A stretch of DNA of 64,000 nt, from the NCBI GenBank assembly GCA_012845835.1, contig JABAKD010000028.1:875501-939500 (forward strand), in the 5' to 3' direction. Numbering within the stretch: the first letter of the stretch is position 1; each line of letters begins with the position of its first letter. The notes beneath the pieces are model-generated. The model had not been told where the DNA came from. It saw only the letters and a list, made by a program, of their open reading frames with translations, and searched no databases. Both the position numbers and the translations under genes were made by a program. This DNA is from Undaria pinnatifida. Lineage: Eukaryota > Sar > Phaeophyceae > Laminariales > Alariaceae. Below are positions 23,901 through 33,714 of the stretch, piece after piece.

Positions 23901-26900
23901 AGTCACGTCAGTCACGTCAGTCACACCTCAACACTTTCCACTATAAAAACAGTACATCACGTCTGAACGGCACAGGGCTGTGTCAGCGTTTGGAAAACAT
24001 CAAAATTAGTTGTTGGTGGCTTTAAAACGCAACATTCAAAGAACAATAAAAGCAACGAAGACAGAAGAGGAAAAAAGGGAACATAGTGTAAACTACCAAA
24101 AAACTTCCGCACCCCCTTATGGCGGCATCATTTTTTACGTACAACCAGGTTGTTTCACCTAGGTTATACAGTAACCCCACAGCATCCCCAGCGGCCCAAT
24201 CAACGTCCAATCAACGTCGAGTATTTCCAAGCACAGTATCCAAGCCGGGCGAATCAACCTAGAGCCTTCACAAGCGACAGCATCCAAGCACTGGTCACCC
24301 CATCGCGTTCGGGTTCGGATTCGGATCGGGTGGTACCTGTTCACCAAAATCAAACAATCTGGGTGCACGTATTAAATACCTTCACTTGGGGGTACGGAAT
24401 AGCGCCCGTAAAATACTCCAACATACATGGTGCCTCTCGGCAACACGTGTTACTCGTTCTTGTCTGCTTGCTTGCGTTGTCGCAATCACAGACGCACGGC
24501 TGTGTGTACGTTGCTGCTCTGTGAAGGGCCCATTGCATGCTGTTCTGCTGCGTTTGAGGTACGTAGATACTACTGTGGTTATCGGAGCTTTTGGTGCATT
24601 GACTCGGTGTGGGCAGAAGCAGGTTCAAAAACACAAAAGAGGGGAAGAAAACAGTCCAGGGACCAGTCCGGAAAATTTTTCCCCGTCGGCAACTAAGAGC
24701 TGAGAGTAGTCTGAGAGGCCAGAGGACTGTCGGGGGAGGCCTCCGAGGGCACCAGCTTGTCAGCAAGGGAGTCTACGCTGCTGCTGCACGCTCTTTCTGC
24801 TACGAACCTCTTTGGGACTTTATATAATACGTAAGCATGAAGTGTCGAAAACATATATACAAGCTTCCCCTTCGAGATGGGGTTTACTTGATACCCCGGA
24901 GGCGTCGCACAGTCGAACAGGGGGAACACAGGCGCTCCACGCATAAGCATGGGCCACTGCTGTTGTTGCTGATGCGGTATGCTTCGTTTACCTGGTGTGA
25001 GGTCCGACGATGGGTGTTTCATTGTTGTTGCAGAGGAGGCGAAAATGTTGTTGTCGTGGTTCAATCTCCTCCCGCTGCTGTGCACCAACGGCCAAATCGA
25101 AACATACCAAGGAACTTGCCAAATCGAATTTCGATTTTATTTTTGTGACAATTGAATTTAATTTGCATCTGATTTGTAAATTGTAAAAATGAATCACCAA
25201 GCAGGCATTCTCAGAATTATTACGAAAAATCAACTTCAACAAAGAAGAAAAAAAAAGCTCTCTCGGTCGAATTTAGGGCCCGAATTAAGGGCCCGTATTA
25301 ACGAGGAACTTGCAAAATCGAATTTCGATTTTTTTTTATAGAATTGAATTTAATTTGCATCTGATTGGTCAAGAAATGAATCACCAAGCAGGCGTTCTCA
25401 GAATTATTACGAAAAATCAAATTCAACAAAGAAGTAAAAAAAGACTTTCTCGGTCGAATTTTGTCGAAAATCGAAATTGAATTTAGGGAGTTTGTCCACC
25501 TAGACATGGCTTGTTCTGTGTAACCGAAGCCGGCCACGCGAATTGGTGCCATGTCGTCGGCTGATTGAGAGGCGAGAAGCCAACATTGCGAGAGGTAGGA
25601 CCACCGGAGCAGCCGCAGCGCGGCCTCCGAAGGTCCTTAGCACAGCCTAGACCGCCTGCGACGCTTCGAAAACAACCGAGACCGCCGCAAACCCAGTTTT
25701 TCGTCGCCCTGCACCTCGAAAGTTACACGACCAACTACCACATGATGACTTCGCTCAGAAGTTCGACCGCTATATCCCCGTCGCTGCTGCCCGTGTCGGG
25801 CGGCGGGGTGGCGCCAGCCCATCCAAGAGACACCTAGAGCCATAGCCTCCAAGCCGCTGCTGGCCAAAAGAATTTGCGGCTGGCCGCGGCGCTCCGGGGA
25901 GGACGCGAGCCATCGCTCGCCTCGGTCGTTGCCCACGGGTGTTCGTTGACCCTTTTGCGTTTTTTGATTTTTTTTATTTCCTAGAACGCACTGCGCCGTT
26001 CCTTGATAAGAATCAAAGTTCAATTTTTCGTGAATTTTTCATGAAACTGAAAAAAAAAAATCGAAATTCGATTTGGCAAGTTCCTCGTTAATTCGGGCCC
26101 TAAGGGCCGAGATTAACGAAGAGCACGGAAAATCGTAATTCGATTTTTCTTTTTAATTTCATCAAAAATACACGAAAAATTCATCTTCGGTTCTTATCAA
26201 GGAACGGCGTCGCGTGCGTTCTAGGAAATAAAAAAATTCAAAAAACGCAAAAGGGTCAACGAACACCCGTGGGCAACGACCGAGGCGAGCGATGGCTCGC
26301 GTCCTCCCCGGAGCGCCGCGGCTAGCGGCAGATTGTTTTTGTCGGCAGCGGCTTGGAGGCTATGGCTCTAGGCGTCTCTTGGATGGGCTGGCGCCACCCC
26401 GCCGCCCGACACGGGCAGCAGCGACGGTGTTATAGGGGTCGAACTTCTGAGCGAAGTCATCATGTGGTAGTTGGTCGTGTAACTTTCGAGGTGCAGGGCG
26501 ACGCAAATCTGGGTTTGCGGCGGTCTCGATTGTTTTCGAAGCGTCGCAGGCGGTCTACGCTGTGCTAAGGACCTTTGGAGGCCGCGATGCGGCTGCTCCG
26601 GTGGTCCTACCTCTCGCAATGGTGGCTTCTTGCCTCTCAATCAGCCGACGACATGGCACCAATTCGCGTGGCCGGCTTCGGTTACACAGAACAAGCCATG
26701 TCTAGGTGGACAAACTCCCCAAATAGAATTTCGATTTCCGATTAATCTGGGCCCTTTTTAGTTTGTAAAATAACAAAAAAAAGTGGGTTTTTCCACGCGC
26801 CTGCTCGTCTCAACGAGGCGGAACACGACCCCTTGACGAAAAAAAAAAGTTCAGCGACGTTGAATGCTCCACGCACCGCCGCGGAGTTCGGCTGGGATTC

Positions 26901-28739
26901 AGACATGCGTCATGTACCGACGGCACCCTTGCTTACCCCGCAGCCGAAAAAGCGAGGAAAAAACACTGGCTGCCCAACAACAGCATGCCCCCCCCCAAAA
27001 TGCATATTTTACATACATAGGCATATGACGAGCACGGCCGCTGCCTACGTACACGAATCTACTCGGGCTGCTTGGGTAGGGGATGCGTCTAAGCTACAAT
27101 TCAAGGAGCTGGAAGACGCGCGGCGCAGCATGTTGACACTCGTACTGCTGCACGTCCTTCCTGTTTAAAAGAATCAATTCGTAAGTTCACACGTCGGACG
27201 GATCACCAATTCCAACTCGGTGATCAAGATATTATGGGAAGATCTGCATGATCTAGAACACGTTTCCTGGATTGGATCTCTAGTCTGTACTCCACTTGAT
27301 ACATATCATGCACAACATATCATGACGGCAGCTATATGATCTACTGCAGATGACTTAGATCGTCATCTATCTGCCCGAGGTGTCGTAAATTTGCGTCGAC
27401 GGCTGGCGTTACACCTTCATAACGTTCGCACTTGTACCTGTCGTTTGTTTGGGCCCCGAAAAAAGGTTCACCCCTTTGTAAGGAAGTGTGCTGCAGTAGG
27501 CGCACGCGGCATCTGCGCATACTGCTGCTGTGCTGCTCTGTACGCCTTTCCTAGACGCTTGGCAAGATCGCACTCGTCTTTCAGGGTATACACCAGTACA
27601 TGGGTACATCAATGCCACGTGTGAACACAAGTACCAGTATCGGTATTATTTTGCCTCTCATCATTCGCCTCATTTTCATGGTTTATTTTTTATATATTTT
27701 ATTTGTCTCCGTGCTTGGCCTCTCCCGGGTTGCCGTTTCTTCTCTGGATGTTGCCTCGTTCGCGCAACAGCAGTAGTGCCTCCTCTCGTGATGTTTTCTT
27801 GTGCTACACGCTACCGCCCCGGTATGATATGACATGATATAATTTCAATTTCTTCGGTAAAAATGGTCAGAATAATATGCACACAAATTATAGCGAAAAT
27901 TGAAAACTGGAAAATATGGCATTTTAATTCTTGTATGACCAGAATCAGAACATCCGGGGCAACTGCTTCTGCTACGGCTCCCCTCGCGCTCGTACGCCGA
28001 CACCACACATGATCCAAAGGGAGACTCTACCAACCGATTATGCACCCACGAGTACAGCTGTGGGGATGCACAAATGCCATACGCTATCACAGACTCCAGG
28101 CTGTAAGGCTCTCCAGAAACAATGCTATTAATAGTAGAGGGGAGAGAGGGTGAACGCGCAGCCGGTGAGAGAAAAAGTCGGGAAAAAAAAAATACTCCGA
28201 CGTGAAAATTGAGGAGAGTGCTTTAGAGTCCCGAGGAAATTGGAAATATCGGCGAGTGGAATGATGACCGGTTCTGATGATCCATGATATAGGCTCGGAC
28301 TGCTACTGCTGCTTACTGCTGTCGCGCTCTGGCCATGATCACGGAGGGGCGCTGCCCTTTAGGACATTAAATGCTCTAGACTATAGTGCAAGCAAATCCA
28401 AAATACCTGTGGTAATCTAATTCGACGTGCCGCCTTCCCTCCCTCGGCCACCAACGCACCTCCCAAGACACCTGGACACAGGGAAACACTTGTAAACACA
28501 AAAACTCACAGGATGCCAACAGCAGCCATCAGAGACACCAGTACCACGGTGGTCGCCGCGGCTGCCAGTCTCCATCTCCTCGCCTTTCCTCCAATCCCTC
28601 CGCTATGTCGGTCCGTTAAGTTGTGTCCCATGCCACCCCCTCCCTGGCTCGCAGTGCCTACAACCGTGCCGTACTGCTGCTGCTGAAGCTGGCGAAGGCT
28701 CTCTTTGGGCGGAGTCGGCGATTTGTTCGCAGGCGCCAT
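11933..28739 (-). CDS. Sulfotransferase-like type II membrane protein, 12 exons, 511 aa
   Basis: Exons: 28,739-28,510; 20,537-20,455; 19,369-19,203; 18,766-18,689; 17,179-17,054; 15,889-15,786; 15,198-15,075; 14,731-14,633; 14,181-14,113; 13,730-13,629; 13,039-12,887; 12,133-11,933 (stop TAG). All joins keep frame (1,536 nt). Residues 54-57 (RRWR) precede a hydrophobic segment at about 58-77, predicting a Golgi signal anchor. The PAPS 5'-phosphosulfate loop is FIFHETRCGSTLVAN (239-253). The 3'-phosphate motif is WIFIFREPVEVMMSRLG (328-344), with Arg333 and Ser341 at the usual eight-residue spacing, and is split by an intron. Asn438-Ala-Thr is a possible luminal glycosylation site. Such enzymes move sulfate from PAPS to glycans or other acceptors; the acceptor here is unknown. 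Exons 3-12 are well supported. The link of exon 1 to exon 2 across 8 kb rests on phase and membrane topology, and an exon in between cannot be excluded. Confidence 0.85.
12145..12575 (+). repeat. GGGTGG/GTGGGC-rich minisatellite in the last sulfotransferase intron
   Basis: G- and GT-rich degenerate repeats fill the intron; on the gene's sense strand this is a CA/CCCAC tract leading to the acceptor at 12,134. Long open frames here on both strands come from base composition. Confidence 0.85.
13071..13550 (+). repeat. (ACAAG)n pentanucleotide array
   Basis: About 32 exact ACAAG units run from 13,075 to 13,235, followed by degenerate CAAGACACGACAAGGC and CACAACACAACA repeats to 13,550. It lies in intron 10 of the sulfotransferase gene and ends about 35 bp from the acceptor at 13,040, so on the sense strand (CTTGT)n acts as an extended pyrimidine tract. 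Confidence 0.95.
13740..14065 (+). repeat. Degenerate (AATC)n array
   Basis: AATCAATC-type tetranucleotides with many substitutions fill most of the intron between exons 10 and 9 of the minus-strand gene. Confidence 0.85.
14200..14470 (+). repeat. (GGGT)n and poly-C/poly-G tracts
   Basis: GTGGGTGGGTGGG repeats at 14,203-14,250 are followed by C and G runs (14,257-14,267, 14,302-14,312, 14,432-14,455). The first tract abuts the acceptor of exon 9 (14,181). Confidence 0.85.
15375..15640 (+). repeat. (CAC/CAA)n triplet array
   Basis: CACCACCAACACC-type triplets, pure CACCAC at 15,604-15,631, in the intron between sulfotransferase exons 6 and 7. The open frames rich in Thr, His or Val are artefacts. 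Confidence 0.9.
16320..16410 (-). repeat. SINE-B fragment (diverged)
   Basis: Contains the family core ATCTTTGCAAGCTG and a GTGAGTTCGAC segment as in the other minus-strand copies. It is truncated and diverged. Confidence 0.5.
17200..17285 (+). repeat. G-rich tract before exon 5
   Basis: A run of GGGTGGGAGG and long G stretches directly upstream, in gene orientation, of the exon 5 acceptor at 17,180. On the sense strand it is a C-rich pyrimidine tract. Confidence 0.85.
17440..18535. repeat. Duplicated segments in intron 4 of the sulfotransferase gene
   Basis: Two pairs of direct repeats are visible: 17,450-17,530 with 18,450-18,535 ('CTCATTGGCTT...GCACCGCATTT'), and 17,755-17,830 with 18,150-18,225 ('CAGAGAGGCCTCAT...GATCCCAAACTA'). 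At 18,437-18,457 a 21-bp copy of the exon 4 end with its donor is also present, matching 18,686-18,706. Confidence 0.7.
18811..18915 (+). repeat. (GGGGA)n pentanucleotide array
   Basis: Around 17 GGGGA units, flanked by purine-rich sequence. It lies about 60 bp upstream, in gene direction, of the exon 4 acceptor at 18,767, so the sense strand shows (TCCCC)n. Confidence 0.95.
19085..19192 (+). repeat. C-rich tracts in intron 3
   Basis: Stretches of C with scattered T and A, including about 22 consecutive C near 19,157-19,178. They lie just beyond the exon 3 donor at 19,202. Confidence 0.85.
19940..20080 (+). repeat. Dispersed repeat D2, copy 1
   Basis: Shares the order 'TACAAGGC.CTTCGCTC.GC.GGCGGCA.TCGCCGC ... 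CTCA/GGAA' with 23,478-23,590 in the same orientation. About 110 bp, diverged; no coding role seen. Confidence 0.65.
20748..20957 (-). mobile_element. SINE-B, near full-length copy
   Basis: Read on the minus strand it matches 33,715-33,936 almost throughout: GTTTCCGCGCACAGACTG, CACCCTGTTGACCCTGATAG, GGGGAGTCGCCGACCTATA, CGCGATCGGAGTATCACAC and the conserved end GATCTCACAGCTGGAGTGTA. Confidence 0.8.
21060..21870. repeat. Direct duplication of about 205 bp with G-rich tracts
   Basis: 21,228-21,435 and 21,611-21,815 share 'GTGCTRGGTCTAGGCGAT', 'GGGGAAGGAGGGGG' and 'AAGTGTTTATTACTCTGG' in the same order. Between them lies a truncated minus-strand SINE-B (21,528-21,605). The region is inside sulfotransferase intron 2-to-1 territory (intron 1). 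Confidence 0.7.
21871..24838. other. Intron 1 of the sulfotransferase gene: mixed repeats
   Basis: No exon is recognised. Contents: a C-rich CACCGACACCAAC series (22,380-22,700), a reverse D1 copy (22,795-23,045), telomere-like GGGTTAGGGTTAGG (23,300-23,360), D2 copy 2 (23,478-23,590) and triple GTCACGTCA near 23,894-23,922. A missing exon could be hidden here. Confidence 0.5.
23298..23360 (+). repeat. Interstitial telomere-like repeat
   Basis: GGGTTAGGGTTAGG followed by GGGGTTGGGGTT variants, about 60 bp. Similar short tracts lie at 5,083-5,120, 35,597-35,617 (complement) and 50,320-50,360. Confidence 0.7.
24840..25090 (+). repeat. Dispersed repeat D3, copy 1
   Basis: The reverse complement of 58,665-58,925 resembles this stretch: 'TTACTTGATACCCCGG', 'CATTTTC'/'GAAAATG' near a GGTTCAATCTCC-type motif and the flanking GCTGCTGTGC are shared in inverted order. 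Confidence 0.6.
25097..26745. mobile_element. Composite foldback element with a 1.28-kb near-perfect palindrome
   Basis: Two direct repeats of about 195 bp (25,105-25,290; 25,300-25,480) share 'GAACTTGC.AAATCGAATTTCG' and 'ATGAATCACCAAGCAGGC'. They lead into two inverted arms, about 25,468-26,102 and 26,103-26,745, meeting at 'GGGCCC/TAAGGGCC' with almost no loop. The arms differ by scattered substitutions and small indels. The motif GGGCCCNNATTAACGAGG recurs at 25,285, at the centre and, weaker, at the right end (GGGCCCAGATTAATCGG when complemented), so it probably marks element termini. Both arms keep a 90-codon open frame (25,565-25,837 + and 26,640-26,368 -) of equal length, with about ten differing residues. 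It lies in intron 1 of the sulfotransferase gene. No transposase is visible. Confidence 0.85.
26765..26970 (+). repeat. Dispersed repeat D4, copy 1
   Basis: Shares 'AGCGACGTTG.ATGC..CACGCACCGCC.CGGAG.TCGGCTGGGAT' and 'CCGACGG..CCTTGCTT.CCCCGCAGCC.AAA' with 34,975-35,160 (+) and, inverted, 58,140-58,330 (-). Confidence 0.75.
26971..28509. other. Intron 1 of the sulfotransferase gene, distal part
   Basis: No exon recognised. At 27,235-27,370 it holds a copy of the sequence at 42,718-42,895 ('GATCTGCATGATCTAG.ACACGTTTCCTGG'), which follows the 180-bp satellite. Confidence 0.5.
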
Positions 28740-28831
28740 CCTCTCCTCACGCTCGTGCCCCCGGCCGGCTCCGGCAACTGCCGGCGACCTCGTTTGCCCC
28801 CGCCCCGCACTAAGGAAAGCTCCTCTTCACA

Positions 28832-28843
28832 GCTTAAATAGAT
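28832..28843 (-). promoter_or_regulatory. TATA-like element upstream of the sulfotransferase start
   Basis: The minus strand reads CTATTTAAGCTG about 95-105 bp before the ATG at 28,739. The stretch between is GC-rich, and the start context is GAGGATGGC. Position and sequence suit a TATA box with a 5' untranslated region of roughly 65-75 nt; this is inference. Confidence 0.4.
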
Positions 28844-30822
28844 TCGTGGAGATGGTACGTCTACTCGTCGTATAGCAATGCTACGATAGGGAGCACGGAG
28901 CTCGTCGGACAGATTACACGTACCAAAAACCGGGTGTTCCAGATCTTGAAGAGGCACTACTATACAAGGGGACCAAGGGACAAAAACAAATAGGGCGTTC
29001 CAGAAAACAGACGGCGACACTCCACGAGGGGACAACAAGACCCAAATCCACGCCCGCCATCGGCAGTCAGTCAGAGCGCCACTTCGAACTTCAACACCTC
29101 ACGGTGAGAGCCGAGTTTGCACGCTTCTGTGCGTGTGCATCCTTGCTCAGTAGCAGGTCGTTGTGAACCGCGTCATCACCGATGAGTTAGGGTCAATTCC
29201 CGCTGCCAGAGCCTAATCCAAAGAGTGCACTTGATGTAGAAATATTTTCCACCAACTGACCTGATGGGTGAACGTACGCCGACATACCGACTTCTATACG
29301 TAGAAGAGTGGCGCCCATACCCGAAGCTCCTGTCCTTTCTTTCACGAAGTTTCGGGCACAGGCAACAATAAATACAGCAGCTGCAGCTTGGTGCGGAAGC
29401 ACGAAGCCACGCACCAAGCCACAATTGGATGCGAAACGGATCTAGGGTGTGCTTGGGCAGGAAACATCGCGCCGGGGATCCTATCATACGGAGGTCCGGC
29501 ACCCGGCACCCGTCCACCTTTCAGTGTTGCTGATCGCCTCGTTGTGGTTTTTGCATTATTTTGCAAGGTATGGCCATGGGTATTATCGTATTTTCATCTA
29601 ACCTTGCCAATGGTGGTATGAACTTGCCAGGCATCCAGAGCCCAAAGGCCCCAGGTATCACGTATACATCTGGTGCGAGTCGCTGGCCTGTAACCGTATA
29701 AGTTCGTGGGGGCTTTTTCTTGTGCGCAAATTGACTTGCGGAAAACGCGAGAGCGTGAGTTTGCAACACTCGATGAGAAATCGACGAGCAGTGGGATTGC
29801 TGAACCCTATGCGCGATAAAAATTGAAGGCAAGAACCGGGGGGGATAAGGGACGACACCTGTGACCACTGCGCTTGTTCAGAAGCTGGAAAGCAGAAGAG
29901 TGCAAAACTAAAAAAAATCAAGAAAAAAAGAACTCCATGAGGTCGTACGCGATGTAAACACACCCCGTAACACGCACGATCGAAGTACAAGTACAAGTAT
30001 CACACACGCAGTTTTCAAGGAAGAATTTCGACGACATGCTCGATCCCAAAATGGCAACTAAAAATTAGCAGACAAGTGCAAGTAAGTGGCTTGTGGTGTA
30101 TACTTGTAGCTGAACGGCATCAGCGGCCGGTACGCACATTCTGCTCACAAGTCACATCATACCAGCGTCACGATCAGGAGACCCGAGATAAGGAGCGGCC
30201 CTCCGTAGGGAAGCCACGCAATGCTTTTGAGGGTGTGGGCCTCGGCTTTGCCTTTGACACCCTCCCAGCCTTCATGTTGAAGTTGCGGGAGGTCTTTCTC
30301 GCATGTCGCCCTTCGGCGATGGAACAAAAAAGGTCTGGAGGGGGGGCGAAGCAAGGGCATAGGAAACACCTACGATACCGGGTACGTACACGAAACTAAA
30401 ACTGCTTTCAGCTACGAAACCCATTAGGGCATCACAAAAATACATACCGGCAGTGCGAGAAAGGAAACGCACTATATAGGGTACATAACAGGCTGGCACC
30501 AGCTCGTATCACGCACTATATAGGGTACGTAGATACCAAGCCTGGCTCCAGGCGAGGGCGCACAAGGAAAGTTACCCCGCACACCTACCCCCCCCCCGAG
30601 GCCCATTTTTTTTTATTTACATTTTTTGTTTTTGGCTTTGTTTGCTTTCTTGGTGATTCGTTTCTTGGCTGTGCCCTTATGGATGGTTTACTGCACACTC
30701 TTGCGTTAACAAAAAAAGGCTTGGCAAGCAAGCTAACATTGCAAGAGCAAGGGATGTCAACCTGTACTTTAGGTTGTTGCAGGTATGTAAATCCTGGCGT
30801 CTATGCAAGGTGGTCAATGTAG
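28844..30822. other. Intergenic region upstream of the sulfotransferase gene
   Basis: Apart from the SINE-A copy (29,695-29,930) no feature with support is seen. CGCACTATATAGGGTAC occurs twice (30,467-30,483; 30,513-30,529) and once inverted near 34,898-34,913. This region probably holds the promoter of the minus-strand gene at 28,739. Confidence 0.45.
29695..29930 (+). mobile_element. SINE-A, 5'-truncated copy
   Basis: Matches the body and tail of 33,946-34,252 (TTTTTCTTGTGCGCAAATTGACTTGCGG to CAGAAGCTGGAAAG) but lacks the tRNA-like head. The tail is A-rich. The sense strand is the plus strand. Confidence 0.8.
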
Positions 30823-31557
30823 TCAGGAATAATCAATGGTGGGCAAGCGCCGCGCTTGGGCACGAAACCATGTAAAAGCCTTCGTGCCCTTGATGTCCAA
30901 ACACGGCGCGCACGTGCCTCCTGGTTGTTCCACCGTTCCCGCACAGCCTGGGCTTAAGATGCCGCGGGAGGCAGTTGGCACCGCGTGAAGAGACACGCGA
31001 TTCAGGTTAATCCGAGCCTCCCACGACACCCCCTGGTTGCCAATACCATGGAGAGTTGATGGGTAGTGTTGGAGAACAGGCTCCCGGACAGCCGGAGGTA
31101 ATCCCGCGCAGTGGATGGGAGCGTGGACAAGCGTCCTATAGGCGGGACCACTCCCGTCTGCAGCGTCGGAGAAAACACCATCCACATCAATGCCCGCGCC
31201 CTCACAATCCTCAAGCCCGTTCACAACTCCCGTCGCAACCACGTCAGCGAAACTGCCCGCGCCCGCACCACCCTCACCCTTGCTCATAACTCCCGTCACA
31301 ACCACGTCGGCGTCACTGCCTGCGCCCGCACCACCCTCACCCCTGCTCACAACTCCCGTCGCCACCACGTCAGCGTCACCCCTTGCTCCCCCGCCGCTAC
31401 TACTGTCCATCAACACCGGCGACTCCTTCGCGCCGTCCGTGGCGCTCTTCGGTCTGAAAAAATCCAGCAATGTGCGCCCGCTCCCCACCGCCGCCGCGGC
31501 AGCACCCCTGTCGACACACGTTGGTCGACATGCAATTTGCGACATGAGCAATAGCAA
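30823..31557 (-). CDS. Hypothetical protein, 244 aa, with 21-residue repeats
   Basis: One uninterrupted frame of 245 codons from ATG at 31,557 (a second Met is residue 5). No family was recognised. Residues 61-123 hold three copies of a 21-residue unit of the form DADVVATGVVSRGEGGAGAGS, coded by 63-bp repeats. Residues 27-34 read GRTLLDFF, which resembles a PCNA-binding PIP box (QxxLxxFF) without the leading Gln. The C-terminal third (about 185-244: VSLHAVPTASRG, CAGT, CAPCLDIKGTKAF) is not repetitive and contains paired cysteines. Composition is GC-rich like the coding exons elsewhere. Neighbours are repeats, so it could be a single-exon gene, an exon of a larger gene or a fragment of a transposon ORF. 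Confidence 0.5.
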   Translation of the reverse strand: MLLLMSQIACRPTCVDRGAAAAAVGSGRTLLDFFRPKSATDGAKESPVLMDSSSGGGARGDADVVATGVVSRGEGGAGAGSDADVVVTGVMSKGEGGAGAGSFADVVATGVVNGLEDCEGAGIDVDGVFSDAADGSGPAYRTLVHAPIHCAGLPPAVREPVLQHYPSTLHGIGNQGVSWEARINLNRVSLHAVPTASRGILSPGCAGTVEQPGGTCAPCLDIKGTKAFTWFRAQARRLPTIDYS

Positions 31558-32999
31558 TTGATCAGCCGTGGAAAGAAAATACGAATCTGCTCCTGCTTTT
31601 CACATACACACATCGACAAGGCCTGCAGCCTCATACACTGCGCGACTAAAATACGTCCAGCGTGGCAGTTCCCAAGCTGCTGAACACGCGCGAACGACCT
31701 CCCGTAAAAATTGTGAAGCAGTGTATTAACAATCAGGTATATTTCACAAACACCATATCATCAATGAAACATAGATCTAATGTACCGCGCAGCTTGCAAA
31801 ATTGAGTTTCAACTATTCAATCGGTCGTACTCACATCTGACGTTTTTCAATTATTTATCGAAACTGCTTGTGCTAGCGAATGCAACAACTGCTGTCCTCA
31901 CAAGTCCTCACTTGTGTTGAAGCGATTGTTCGTGAGTCTCCACGTAGGTCCGGCTCAGTTGCTCTATATTGCGTCCGAAATCGCGCTTGCACTTCTTGCA
32001 CAACCAGTTGCCACTGCTGGTCTTCGCGGCGATTTTTCCGATAGGCAAAAGTGCTCTGCTCGCATGCGAAAGGCGTGCAGGGACCAACAGGGACGCGGAG
32101 TAACTTAGTTGGTTCGCATTTCGTGCGCGTTTTTTTTGTCGATTTTGATCATGCGGCTACGGCTTCTGGTATTGCTGCTCTGCTGCTGCTGCTGCTGCTG
32201 CTGCCAAGGCTAGGCTTCTGCTACTGCTGATGTTGTCAGTTATTGGGGAGGAGGCAGCACGAAACACACACTGCTCGATGGTGAGCACTTTTACATATGA
32301 TAAACCAGAGTTTTGTCTTTCCAGTGCTTGCCGCTGCTGCTGCTGCGAGGTACACGATACCCTCCAACATCACACTACAGCCCTCATGCCTCTCCACTCA
32401 CTCTCTGTGCTGTGCCGAACACTCATGCTCAATGGCCTGGCCCTCGTCCATTCCTGAACCGTCACCGAAGTTGGCCCCGCAGCAGCAGATGGAGTCCTCG
32501 CCATCAGCTGGCTTTCCGCAGACGCTTTGTAGCCAAGCTGTCTTGTCGAAGAAGAGTTGCAGCAAGAGTCCCTTCACCGTGGAGGCTGTGCTCACTGTGA
32601 CCACTCTCTCTTGCTCTCCCTTTTGCTCCGTTGCTCTGCGCTGTGCTTAGCTGGTACGCAGGCTGCTGCTGCGCGACCAGGGGGCTGCGTGTATGCTATG
32701 TACCCCCCCCTGCCCCTTTATTATGTAGGATTTATGATAGGGTTGTTTGCAGAGGAAATTATGTGGCGTAATGGGGGGGGATGGGGTCTTCGTACCCCCC
32801 CCCCCCTCTGGAAGGCCAAAAAAAAAGTTTTGGTACGTAGGTGTCATTTTTTTTTTTTTGTGCGCCCTTGCTCCAGGTGCTTTTGTTGTTGCCGTTGATC
32901 CCAAGGCTGAACTACTACTGCTACCATATGCTGCTGTATTAATGCAAGGTGCGTCGTGCAATGAACCAGGACCGATAAATCTACGGTGCGGTTAGGTTC
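31558..32999. other. Region without a recognised gene
   Basis: It holds CTG/GCT triplet runs (32,180-32,205; 32,330-32,346), G and C runs (32,775-32,783; 32,799-32,809) and a SINE-B trace near 31,793-31,812. Open frames here are not supported. Confidence 0.45.
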
Positions 33000-33640
33000 G
33001 GTTTTCGAAAATCGTAAATGGTACGGTGCGGTTCGGGGTCTTCATGTATCCTACGGTGCGGTTCGGTGCGGTTTTCAGAAATCAAGAATCCTACGGCGCT
33101 TTTCGGTGCGGTTCGGTGCTGTGATAAATCCTACGGTGCGATTCGGTGCGGTTCCCGGTTGAACGGTTTTGCTACGGTGCAAGGCCAATCTCCGTAGGGA
33201 AAACACGGTTTTGTGCGGTTTTCCCTACTGTGCACCGTATGAATAAACCGCACAAAACCGCGGTTTCGTACGGTTCTCAAGCTTTTCCCGGTGCATTAAC
33301 GAAACCGCTGTTGCTCCATGGTGCGCCGTATGAATAAACCGTACAAAACCGCGGTTTCGTACGGTTCTCGTGCTTTTCTCGGGGCACGAACGAAACCGCT
33401 GTTTTTCGACTACTGTTTCTCTACGGTGCACTATACTTATGAACCATACTAACGCGCGGGTGCGTACGGTTTTCTGTCTTTTGTTACTCTTTTAGACAGT
33501 GATCAGCAACAACAGTTGACAGGTCCTAGGCTCGTTATGCATTTCATCCGTGAAAAAAGGGTCAAACTTCCGTAAGGTGCACAATGTGTCCCGTGATAAT
33601 ATAATGTCAATGTGCGGTTTGGTTTTCAGCGTATAGTAGG
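33000..33640 (+). repeat. CTACGGTGCGGTTCGGTGCGG array, left block
   Basis: Degenerate 30-40 bp units built from TACGGTGCGGTTCGGTGCGGTTTTC. From 33,230 a longer unit of about 93 bp (CCGTATGAATAAACCGCACAAAACCGCGGTTTCGTACGG) is duplicated. Complementary GGTTTTC and GAAAACC-type motifs allow extensive foldback. Confidence 0.85.
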
Positions 33641-33714
33641 TATAGATGTGTATATACGTGTTGGAATATTACAATTTCATACGACACACCTGGTACATTA
33701 CGAATATATATGAG

